A stretch of DNA of 64,000 bases from Roseibium alexandrii DFL-11. Lineage in GTDB: Bacteria > Pseudomonadota > Alphaproteobacteria > Rhizobiales > Stappiaceae. The stretch spans positions 3,505,203 through 3,569,202 of the forward strand of contig NZ_CM011002.1 of the NCBI RefSeq assembly GCF_000158095.2, given 5' to 3'. Made by a program: the position numbers and the translations under genes. Positions 57,224 to 64,000 of the stretch are shown one piece after another. The notes beneath the pieces were generated by a model. The model was not told the DNA's origin, did no database searches, and was given only the letters and a program-made list of their open reading frames with translations. Positions within the stretch are counted from its first letter, which is position 1. Each line of letters begins with the position of its first letter.

Positions 57224-57739
57224 TTTGTCCCCAAGTCTGGTTTGTTTGTTTTTATCAGCCTTCGCGATTTCTGACTGCACCCCTCCGTGCCGTCTGTCTT
57301 CATTTCAGCTGTGGGCGGTAGAAAAACAAAAATCAAAGCCCTTTGAAAGGGGGGGCATCAAAAAAAACTAATATTTTTTAATCACATGCTGATTGAATAT
57401 TTTGCAGCGCGAAACAACTTCGGCAGAATTGCTGAGCCAAGCAATGATCAAAAAACGCCTATTGTCCAACTGCATTTCCGGCGAACTAGAACGCTCTAAG
57501 GATCCATTAGCGGCAAAAAGACCAAACGTTTATGAGCGTGTTCAAAACAAACTAGATGGATTTAGATTTGCCGCGATGCACAACAACACTGCCCGCCGCT
57601 GTTTCGCCTTTCCGATTGTTGTCAACTTAGGTGATCTGGTGTTTGGCATGGTAAACTCAGCTGATCTCTGCCGCATGTCTTTCGGCCGCTGACACCCCTG
57701 TGCAAGTCTTTGAAACTCCGCTAAGTTCAGCGTCCATTC
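57224..57739. promoter_or_regulatory. 516-bp divergent region between the ABC operon and the regulator gene
   Basis: I see no convincing gene; a TTG-started frame at 57393-57692 has no recognisable motif or ribosome site. The half nearest the transporter is AT-rich (57357-57400), which suits promoters. There is no obvious operator palindrome. The divergent layout suggests that the regulator downstream controls the transporter. Confidence 0.5.
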
Positions 57740-58630
57740 ATGGGGATTGAAGTGCCACAAAGCGCCAGACAGCAACCTGACTATCTGACGACCCGCGAGG
57801 TCGCCGACCTGTTGCGGGTCAAAGAGCGCAAGGTCTATGACCTCGCAGCAACCAATGAGATCCCGCACCGGCGCATCACCGGCAAACTCCTGTTCCCGGC
57901 TTCTGAAATCCGCGCATGGATCGAGGGCTCCGGATCTCTTGTATCGGAAGACCGGCCTGCCGTGATCACCGGCTCGCATGACCCCCTGCTGGACTGGGCA
58001 ATCAGGGACTCAGCTTGCGGCCTTGCCACGCTGTTCAACGGCAGCCGGGAAGGTCTTGACTGTTTTGCCCGCCACCGGGCCGCTTTGTCAGGGCTGCATA
58101 TCCCCGAACAAACCGGCTGGAATGTTGCTTCTGTTTCCGAACTCGGGGTTACGGATGCGGTGCTCATCGGCTGGGCCAGCCGAAAACGCGGTCTTTTGGT
58201 CTCAAGCGATGCAGCCAATGACATTCATTCGGTTACCGGTCTCAAAGGCAAGCGCGTTGTGCGCCGTCAACCGGGTGCTGGCGCAGCCGCCCTCTTCTCA
58301 AGGCTTTTGGGAGAGGCGGGGCTGAATGAAGAGGATCTTCAGTCTTCAAGCGGATTTGCCCATACAGAAAGTGAGGCTGCCGGGGCCGTTGCCAGCGGCG
58401 AGGCGGACGCAGCGCTCGGCGTTCAAGCCATGGCCAAACAGTATAAACTCGGGTTTGTCCCGCTGACCGATGAACACTTTGATCTCCTGATTGACCGGAA
58501 GGCCTATTTCACCGATCCGGTCCAGCTGCTTTTGAACTTCACCCGGACGCAGCAGTTTCAGGACAAGGCTGCCAGTATGGGCGGCTATGACCTGACCCCG
58601 CTGGGCCGCGTCCGCTGGCTCTCTCCTTGA
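57740..58630 (+). CDS. Transcriptional regulator: helix-turn-helix (excisionase-type) fused to a periplasmic-binding-like domain
   Basis: 296 residues. An N-terminal winged-helix/MerR-like DNA-binding segment is plain: DYLTTREVADLLRVKERKVYD followed by PHRRITGKLLFPASEIRAWI. The rest (about 75-290) resembles a solute-binding domain of the molybdate/tungstate-regulator type: GSHDPLLDWAIRD, LNGLHIP-like turns, KGKRVVRRQPGAGAAALFSRLL, ASGEADAALGVQAMAKQYKLGFVPLTDEHFDLLID. There is no signal peptide, so it is a cytoplasmic one-component sensor. It is divergent from the ABC operon, its likely target. The ATG at 57740 is used; a GTG at 57752 has a GGGGA ribosome site just upstream. Confidence 0.85.
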   Translation: MGIEVPQSARQQPDYLTTREVADLLRVKERKVYDLAATNEIPHRRITGKLLFPASEIRAWIEGSGSLVSEDRPAVITGSHDPLLDWAIRDSACGLATLFNGSREGLDCFARHRAALSGLHIPEQTGWNVASVSELGVTDAVLIGWASRKRGLLVSSDAANDIHSVTGLKGKRVVRRQPGAGAAALFSRLLGEAGLNEEDLQSSSGFAHTESEAAGAVASGEADAALGVQAMAKQYKLGFVPLTDEHFDLLIDRKAYFTDPVQLLLNFTRTQQFQDKAASMGGYDLTPLGRVRWLSP

Positions 58631-58649
58631 ACCAAATTGACAGATCTTC

Positions 58650-59117
58650 ATGACCGACATGCGCCCACACGAAGTTTTCGTCCCGACCACACCGCCCGAA
58701 GATGCCCAGCTGCGCTACATCGGACGCATCCATACACCCTGGCTCGACCGCAAGGAGTGCCCACGGCGCGGCGATCCTGAAAACGGGCCGGATTGCCGGA
58801 TCGAGGTGTTCGAACCCTGGGTCCCGGCCCTTAAAAACATCGAGACCTTCGACAGCATCGAGGTGCTGTACTGGCTCGACCGTGCGCGGCGGGATCTGGT
58901 CATCCAGAACCCGGCGCATACCGGGGATGTCCGCGGGACATTTGCGCTGCGCTCGCCCAACCGGCCCAACCCCATTGGCACCTCTTTGGTCAAGCTGATC
59001 TCCGTCAACGGTCCGCTGCTGACCGTGCGCGGGCTCGACTGCCTCAATGGCACCCCTCTGATCGATCTGAAACCTGACCGGTGCGCTTTCACGGACAAGC
59101 CACGGTCCGGCGAATAG
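58650..59117 (+). CDS. TrmO/TsaA-domain protein (tRNA t6A37 N6-methyltransferase-like)
   Basis: 155 residues. The single-domain TsaA/VirR beta-barrel fold is seen in RYIGRIHTPWLDRKECPRRGD, IEVFEPWVPALKNIETFDSI, LRSPNRPNPIGTSLVKLI and PLIDLKPD. In the characterised TrmO the family methylates N6 of t6A37 in tRNA-Thr. This one lacks the extra C-terminal domain of E. coli TrmO, so the tRNA target is unproven. Twenty bases separate it from the regulator stop, so the two may be co-transcribed; that pairing hints at another small-molecule-linked role. Confidence 0.82.
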   Translation: MTDMRPHEVFVPTTPPEDAQLRYIGRIHTPWLDRKECPRRGDPENGPDCRIEVFEPWVPALKNIETFDSIEVLYWLDRARRDLVIQNPAHTGDVRGTFALRSPNRPNPIGTSLVKLISVNGPLLTVRGLDCLNGTPLIDLKPDRCAFTDKPRSGE

Positions 59118-59204
59118 CGCGAACAGGCTTACGCCTCTGGACGGGTTGACAGACACTCCGTCAAATTGCCAATCCTCGGAAAACTAACGAATGGGAGAGC
59201 TTCA

Positions 59205-61316
59205 ATGGATACGCCAGTGCAGTCTGCAGCCAGCAAGGTGAACGATGTGGTTTCTGTCGAAAGACAGGGGAGTATGGCACTTGTCGCACTCAACAACCCG
59301 CCGGTCAATGCGGCCTCTCAGGCGCTGCGTCAGGGTATCCACCAGGCTGTTTCAGACCTTCAGAAAGATCCCGGCATCAAGGCCATCGGTCTTTATGGCG
59401 AAGGCCGCACCTTCATTGCAGGCGCGGATATCCGCGAATTCGGCAAGCCACCACAGGACCCGTGGTTGCCGGACCTATGCAATTTCCTTGAAAACTCGGA
59501 AACACCAATCGTGTGCATTATTCATGGCACGGCTCTCGGTGGCGGCCTGGAAGTCGCCCTGAGCTGCCATGCGCGCATTGCCGTCCCAAGCGCCAAGGTC
59601 GGGCTGCCGGAAGTGACACTTGGCATTCTGCCCGGTGCAGGCGGCACCCAGCGCGCACCGCGGCTTGCCGGCGTTGCTGCTTCTTTAGACATGATTACCA
59701 GCGGCAAGCCGGTTTCGGCGCAAAAGGCGCTGGAGTCCGGGCTGGTCGATGCGGTCGAAGAGGGCGCGCCACGTGACCTTGCGCTCAAAGCAGCGCAGGC
59801 GCTTGCAGACGGCACCTTGAGCCATCGCAAGACGGGCGAACTTGATACAGACGCCGACCAGCAAGCCATTGAGGCCTATCGGAAGAAACTGCAAAAAACA
59901 CAACCGTTGTTGTTCTCGCCGCACAGGTGCGTGGACGCGGTTGAAGCCAGCACACTGCCGCTGGCCGACGGCCTAAAAAAAGAGCGCAGCCTGTTCCAGG
60001 ACTGCATGGAAAGTCCGCAGCGCGCCGGACTGATCCACGCCTTCTTTGCCGAGCGGGCCGTGTCAAAAATCCCGGAAGCCAAGGAAACACCCCGCCAGAT
60101 TGCCAAGATCGGTGTGATCGGTGGCGGCACGATGGGCTCCGGCATTGCGACCGCGTGCCTCTTGGCCGGGTTTGACGTCACCTTGACCGAACGCGACCAG
60201 GGCGGGCTCGACCGGGGCCTGGCGACGATTGCCAAGAACCTGGACGGGGCCGTCAAACGCGGCAAGCTTGCCGCCGACAAGCGCGATCAGATCCTCTCCA
60301 ACAATCTGTCCTCCGCGGTCGAATTGGGTGCCTTGTCAGAAGCCGATCTCATCATTGAGGCCGTATTCGAAGAGATGGATGTGAAGCGCAGCATCTTCAC
60401 CGAGCTCGACAAGGTGGCCAAGCAGGGCGCCGTGCTCGCCTCCAACACCTCTTATCTCGACATCAACGAGATCGCCGCTGTCACCAGCCGTCCGCAGGAC
60501 GTCATTGGCCTGCATTTCTTCTCGCCAGCCCATGTCATGCGGCTTCTGGAAGTGGTCGTTGCCGACAAGACAGCACCGGACGCGGTGGCGACCGGCTTTG
60601 CCCTTGCAAAAAAGCTGAAGAAAGTCGCTGTCCGGGCCGGGGTCTGCGACGGCTTCATCGGCAATCGCATCCTCTCCTTTTACAAGAAGGCAGCGGATTA
60701 CATGATGATGGACGGTGCTTCTCCGGAAGAGGTCGATACGGCCATGACCAATTTCGGGTTCGCCATGGGCCCTTATCAGGTTTACGACCTCGCCGGTCTC
60801 GATATCAGCTGGGCCACCAACAAGCGCCGCGCGGCCACCCGGCCAGCGGAAGAGCGCTATAGTCCGATCCTCGACCGGATCTGCGAAGAGGGCTGGTTCG
60901 GCCGCAAGACCGGCCGAGGCTTTTACATCTACGACGAGACTGGTGCCCGCCCGAACCCGGATGCCCTAAAAATCATTGATGAAGAACGGGCCAAGGCCGG
61001 GATCACACCGCGCAAGTTCACGGCAGAAGAGATCGTCAGCCGGTTTATGACAGCGATGATTTCCGAGGCAATCCGCGTTCTTGAGGACGGCATCGCGCTC
61101 CGGCCAATCGACATTGATGCGGTGTATCTCTTCGGCTACGGCTTCCCGCGGTTCCGCGGCGGGCCGATGCACACAGCGGACCAGATAGGCGCAGCGGAAC
61201 TCGTCAAGCGCATCGAAGCCTTCGCAGAAGAAGATAGTTATTATTGGCAGGTCCCAGCTCTCCTGCGCCAAATGGCCGAGACCGGCGGCACATTCGCCGA
61301 GAAAAACAAAGGCTGA
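59205..61316 (+). CDS. FadB-type bifunctional enoyl-CoA hydratase / 3-hydroxyacyl-CoA dehydrogenase
   Basis: 703 residues from the ATG at 59205, which has GGGAG 7 bases upstream; the frame is open to 59166 without similarity. The N-terminal crotonase domain (about 15-200) has FIAGADIREFG, HGTALGGGLEVALS and [20 protein letters not shown] with both catalytic glutamates. The NAD-binding domain begins near 300 (IGVIGGGTMGSGIATACLLAGFDV), followed by two HAD C-domains (CDGFIGNRILSFYKKA and the region VSRFMTAMISEAI). It catalyses two successive beta-oxidation steps. No thiolase is visible next to it. The beta-oxidation-like genes at the right end fit the same metabolism. Confidence 0.94.
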   Translation: MDTPVQSAASKVNDVVSVERQGSMALVALNNPPVNAASQALRQGIHQAVSDLQKDPGIKAIGLYGEGRTFIAGADIREFGKPPQDPWLPDLCNFLENSETPIVCIIHGTALGGGLEVALSCHARIAVPSAKVGLPEVTLGILPGAGGTQRAPRLAGVAASLDMITSGKPVSAQKALESGLVDAVEEGAPRDLALKAAQALADGTLSHRKTGELDTDADQQAIEAYRKKLQKTQPLLFSPHRCVDAVEASTLPLADGLKKERSLFQDCMESPQRAGLIHAFFAERAVSKIPEAKETPRQIAKIGVIGGGTMGSGIATACLLAGFDVTLTERDQGGLDRGLATIAKNLDGAVKRGKLAADKRDQILSNNLSSAVELGALSEADLIIEAVFEEMDVKRSIFTELDKVAKQGAVLASNTSYLDINEIAAVTSRPQDVIGLHFFSPAHVMRLLEVVVADKTAPDAVATGFALAKKLKKVAVRAGVCDGFIGNRILSFYKKAADYMMMDGASPEEVDTAMTNFGFAMGPYQVYDLAGLDISWATNKRRAATRPAEERYSPILDRICEEGWFGRKTGRGFYIYDETGARPNPDALKIIDEERAKAGITPRKFTAEEIVSRFMTAMISEAIRVLEDGIALRPIDIDAVYLFGYGFPRFRGGPMHTADQIGAAELVKRIEAFAEEDSYYWQVPALLRQMAETGGTFAEKNKG

Positions 61317-61680
61317 CGCTATTTGTTTGAATCTTCTAGAACTGGCCTGCCATCACAATCATGTGTCATCCTGGGCGAAGCGCAAGCTGAGACCCGGGAC
61401 CCAATCGTTCGCAACGCCGCCGGAAAACTGCTCGACACCTGCGGCAAACTGAAATGAAAGTGTCATCCCGGATCACGTCCGGGATGACACTTGAGGCAAG
61501 GCCGGTCGTGAACATCACACAGCGGTTGGGCTACCGTCGACCGGGATGGTTTTCCACGAAATGCTTGGGGAACGGGTTTCATAAACCTAAGTTATTGTAA
61601 ATTTTAACCATCTTTCTTGAACCATCGTTAGTCTGGAGACGTCTACACAATCAGAGTTTTCTGACGTGTGAGGTCTGCAA
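61317..61680. repeat. 364-bp gap with dispersed-type palindromic repeat
   Basis: No gene is visible. A perfect 15-bp inverted repeat (AAGTGTCATCCCGGA and its complement, 61458-61472 and 61478-61492, 5-base loop) is preceded by a related half-copy at about 61362-61402 (GTGTCATCCTGGGCGAAGCG, then GACCCGGGACCCA). This pattern is the kind of dispersed intergenic repeat I recall from rhizobial genomes. The rest, towards the DUF805 gene, is AT-rich and may hold its promoter. Confidence 0.75.
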
Positions 61681-62085
61681 GTGATTAGAAGCATTAAACA
61701 GACGTTTGCCGAAACGCTGAATTACAACGGACGGTCAAAACGAAGTGATTATTGGTTTTACTTTCTTTTTGTTCTTTTTCTTTCGTTTTTCCAGATAACC
61801 ATTCTACTGATTTTGGGTTTTTCTTTAGAAGGCCCGGTGTTTGCGCTAGTCGGTTGGGTATTAGGCATTCTAACGACAATCCCGAATATAGCACTTTCTG
61901 TCCGCAGAACTCATGATTTTGGAGTTACGGGATGGATTGTTCTTCCAGTATGGAGCTTAAGTTTTGCTGATTTGTGGTCGGACGCTATTGGTACGCTGGT
62001 TCTAGTCGGTTTTTTTCTCTTAGTAGTTATCGGTCTGCTTCCCGGGCACAAGGGACCAAACAAATACGGTGCCGCTCCCGCCTAG
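61681..62085 (+). CDS. DUF805 family small membrane protein
   Basis: 134 residues with four hydrophobic segments, the family pattern: FNYNGRSKRSDYW-like start (here LNYNGRSKRSDYWFYFLFVLF), ALSVRRTHDFGVTGW and the ending GHKGPNKYG. The function of DUF805 is unknown. The GTG start is used. Composition is unusual: 45 of 120 bases (about 38%) are G or C at 61741-61860, much lower than around it. This, with the adjacent repeat, suggests acquisition or mobility. Confidence 0.85.
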   Translation: MIRSIKQTFAETLNYNGRSKRSDYWFYFLFVLFLSFFQITILLILGFSLEGPVFALVGWVLGILTTIPNIALSVRRTHDFGVTGWIVLPVWSLSFADLWSDAIGTLVLVGFFLLVVIGLLPGHKGPNKYGAAPA

Positions 62086-62134
62086 ACACATGACTTAGGT
62101 GCCAGAATTCTTTCCAAGGCAAAAACTAGGCACA

Positions 62135-62923
62135 TCACACAGCGGTCAGGCCACCGTCTACCGGAATGGCCTGACCGTGGACGGCCGTGTTGTGCGGGTC
62201 AGCCAACCAGAGCACCGCCGAGATGACTTCGTCAGAGCGGATGACACGGCCCATTGGGCTGCGTTTTGTGAAGGCTGCGTCGATCTCGCTGGCCGGCCTA
62301 TTCTGGCTTTCCGCCAAGGCTTCGGAAAAGTTCTGGTACATCGCGGTTTGCGCAAAGGATGGGCAGACCGCGTTGATGCGCACACCGATGCGGCCTGTCT
62401 CGTCGGCAGCCGAGCGGGTCAGGCCGACAACCGCATGTTTTGAGGCCGCATAAGCCGACAACATCCCGGCCCCAACAAGCCCTGCTGCCGAAGCCATGTT
62501 GATGATGGCACCGCGCCCAGCCTTGGCCATCACCGGGATCTGATATTTCATTCCTAAAAAGACACCACGCACATTCACCGCAAACATTCGATCCAGATCA
62601 TCAACTGCGAGCTGCGTCAGAGGTTTGAGATCGTGACAAATGCCCGCGTTGTTGAGCGCAATATCAAGGGAGCCGAAGCGCTCCAGAATTTGGTCGACAT
62701 GCGCTTTGGTCTCGTTTTCGTTGCCGACGTCATAGGCCTCAACCCAGACATCCGCGCCGATATCCTGCAGCTCGGTACGGATCTGCTCCAGCCCGCTCTC
62801 ATCCCGGTCCGACAAGGCCAACCGCGCACCGAGCGCTGCAAATTTGCGGGCAGCTTCGGCACCAAAGCCGCCGGCGGCCCCAGTGATCATGACCGTTTGG
62901 CCTGAAAAACGCTGATCAGCCAT
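62135..62923 (-). CDS. Short-chain dehydrogenase/reductase (SDR)
   Basis: About 262 residues from the ATG at 62923, which has GGAGG upstream. Classical SDR marks: GAAGGFGAEAA (NAD(P) loop TGxxxGxG), NNAG in LNNAGICHD, the catalytic Ser region INMASAAGLVG, Tyr-Lys in YAASKHAVVGLTRS and the end IPVDGGLTAV. The aspartate in LALSDRDE suggests NAD rather than NADP. Its start overlaps the phosphotransferase stop codon by 8 bases, so the two are translationally coupled. The substrate is probably a 3-hydroxyacyl or alcohol group; not shown. Confidence 0.9.
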   Translation of the reverse strand: MADQRFSGQTVMITGAAGGFGAEAARKFAALGARLALSDRDESGLEQIRTELQDIGADVWVEAYDVGNENETKAHVDQILERFGSLDIALNNAGICHDLKPLTQLAVDDLDRMFAVNVRGVFLGMKYQIPVMAKAGRGAIINMASAAGLVGAGMLSAYAASKHAVVGLTRSAADETGRIGVRINAVCPSFAQTAMYQNFSEALAESQNRPASEIDAAFTKRSPMGRVIRSDEVISAVLWLADPHNTAVHGQAIPVDGGLTAV

Positions 62924-63941
62924 GTTGGATAGCCTCCAGGCCGCCCTTGGCAAAACCCGGTACCGCCTTGCCGAGCCTCAGCCCCTGCTCAGGATTGGAG
63001 GCGTTGCCGTCAAGCGCACGTTTTTTTACACCTTGCAGGATCGCGCCCATGCGAAAGAAGCAGAACGCCAGATAAAAGCCGAAATCCGGAATGCCGGAGA
63101 TCCCCATACGCATACAATAGGCTTCCACAAAAGCCTGGTCGTCAGGAATACCGAGCGTTTTGCGATCAACACCAGCAAGTCCCCGGCCTTCGGTTCCCGG
63201 CGGGCAGCACCATTGCATGACAAGGGCTGCGAGATCTGCAAAAGGATGACCGAGTGTCGACAGCTCCCAGTCGAGTACGGCCACACACTCGGGACTGTCT
63301 TTTGCAAACAGCATGTTGTCGATCCGGTAATCGCCATGCACCAGCGTGCGGCGGCCGTCATCGTCCGGAATGTTCTGATCGAGCCATTCAATCAGCGCGT
63401 CCATCTCCGCGATCGTTCCGGTTTCGCTCGCCCGATACTGTTTGGTCCAGCGGTCGATCTGGCGGCGGTAGTAGTTCCCGGCCGGGCCATAATCGGCCAG
63501 GCCAGCCGCCTCCAGATCCACGGAATGGATGGCGGCGAGCACCCGGTTCATCTCGTCGTAGATTGCCAACCGGGTGGCCGTATCGACGTCCTGGATCCGG
63601 GGATCATCGAAGTTCCGCCCGTCGACCAGGTCCATGATGTAAAAGGCCGAGCCAATCACATCATCGTCTTCACAAAGCACATGCATCCGGGCGACCGGAA
63701 CATCCGTCGCTGCGAGGGCCTTTTGAACCCGGAACTCCCGGTCAACGGCGTGGGCGGATTTCAAAAGCACACCTGGCGGCTTTCGCCGCAACACATAAGC
63801 GCCGGAGGGCGCGGAGAGCCGGAACGTCGGGTTCGATTGACCGCGGTTGAACTTTTCTGCAGTCAACGGCCCTTTGAACCCCGGCAGGTTTTGCTCCAGC
63901 CAAGACGCCAGTCCCTCAAGATCCAGTGCCGCAGTGGTCAT
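62916..63941 (-). CDS. APH-like phosphotransferase (ACAD10/11-associated type)
   Basis: 341 residues from the ATG at 63941, which has GAGG upstream; GTG at 63950 is also in frame. The kinase-like fold has YVLRRKPPGVLL (the lysine region), TLVHGDYRIDNMLF (catalytic HGDxxxxN) and VLDWELSTLGHPFADLA (DxE metal site). Homologous domains are linked to acyl-CoA dehydrogenases in ACAD10/11, which act on 4-hydroxy-acyl-CoA substrates through a phosphorylated intermediate. Here the phosphotransferase lies immediately after what looks like the end of an acyl-CoA dehydrogenase gene, which fits that scheme. This is not an antibiotic-resistance gene by context. Confidence 0.88.
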   Translation of the reverse strand: MTTAALDLEGLASWLEQNLPGFKGPLTAEKFNRGQSNPTFRLSAPSGAYVLRRKPPGVLLKSAHAVDREFRVQKALAATDVPVARMHVLCEDDDVIGSAFYIMDLVDGRNFDDPRIQDVDTATRLAIYDEMNRVLAAIHSVDLEAAGLADYGPAGNYYRRQIDRWTKQYRASETGTIAEMDALIEWLDQNIPDDDGRRTLVHGDYRIDNMLFAKDSPECVAVLDWELSTLGHPFADLAALVMQWCCPPGTEGRGLAGVDRKTLGIPDDQAFVEAYCMRMGISGIPDFGFYLAFCFFRMGAILQGVKKRALDGNASNPEQGLRLGKAVPGFAKGGLEAIQHG

Positions 63942-63951
63942 GGCGCACACC

Positions 63952-64000
63952 TCACCCGGCGTTGGTGTATTTGCGCAGCTCGACCCGGGCGACCTGACGC
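63952..64000 (-). CDS. C-terminus of a gene, probably acyl-CoA dehydrogenase (cut by the window edge)
   Basis: Only about 15 residues are visible (QVARVELRKYTNAG, then a TGA stop). This ending and the position just upstream of the APH-like gene fit an acyl-CoA dehydrogenase of the ACAD10/11 type, but the sequence is too short to prove it. The downstream phosphotransferase starts within 10 bases of this stop codon. Confidence 0.4.
   Translation of the reverse strand, partial: RQVARVELRKYTNAG

Noticed and set aside
57393..57692. 99-codon frame in the regulator–transporter gap
   Set aside because: TTG start, no ribosome site, no motif; most likely chance.
62916..63941. Aminoglycoside resistance gene
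   Set aside because: The fold is APH-like, but the sequence and operon (SDR, probable acyl-CoA dehydrogenase) match the ACAD10/11-associated metabolic type.

Overview
The window comes from an alphaproteobacterial chromosome, most likely a marine Rhizobiales of the Stappia/Labrenzia/Roseibium type. I infer this from the rpsT–dnaA–dnaN–recF–gyrB order, the ubiE/ubiB pair beside mutM, the gene families present and the high GC content. No database search was possible. Product names rest on motifs and remembered family features.

Region 1 (1–13.1 kb) is the replication-initiation neighbourhood. It holds a cut-off MDR-family oxidoreductase, ubiB and ubiE (minus strand), and then, on the plus strand, mutM, an enoyl-CoA hydratase, rpsT, a rhodanese protein, dnaA, dnaN, recF and gyrB. 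Several clear rho-independent terminators separate the units. Three small hairpins lie in tandem just upstream of dnaA.

Region 2 (13.1–18.2 kb) has a GGDEF/EAL protein with a damaged EAL half, a small RlpA-like secreted protein, a 360-bp gap that may encode a small RNA, an iron-sulfur (6-4) photolyase and tRNA-Arg(CCG).

Region 3 (18.3–34.9 kb) is an exopolysaccharide locus. It encodes membrane and soluble glycosyltransferases, a GH9 cellulase-like gene broken by a frameshift, an O-antigen-ligase/polymerase-like membrane protein, a Wza/ExoF-like export protein, a chain-length protein whose tyrosine-kinase half has lost its Walker A motif, a flippase, a WecG/TagA transferase and a methyltransferase. 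One GT8 gene is clearly AT-richer than its surroundings.

Region 4 (35.0–49.4 kb) is the most striking part: a compact biosynthetic cluster inside the polysaccharide locus. A one-module PKS (KS-AT-KR-DH-ACP-TE, with KR before DH) is divergent from a one-module NRPS. The NRPS has a formyltransferase start, a truncated condensation-like region, an adenylation domain interrupted between motifs A4 and A5 by a luciferase-like flavin monooxygenase, and a carrier domain. The NRPS is followed, tightly packed, by its own phosphopantetheinyl transferase, a glycosyltransferase and a membrane-anchored SGNH-type hydrolase. I infer that a formylated, oxidised glycine-type starter is extended once (or iteratively) by the PKS and released by its thioesterase. 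The product may be glycosylated or attached to the polysaccharide.

Region 5 (49.4–58.6 kb) is catabolic: an FAH-family hydrolase, a GST, a creatinase and a four-gene polyamine-type ABC transporter, opposite a DNA-binding protein fused to a periplasmic-binding-like sensor domain. Region 6 (58.6–64 kb) has a TrmO-like protein, a FadB-type bifunctional beta-oxidation enzyme, a dispersed palindromic repeat, an AT-rich DUF805 membrane protein, and an SDR / APH-like phosphotransferase / acyl-CoA dehydrogenase (cut off) operon.
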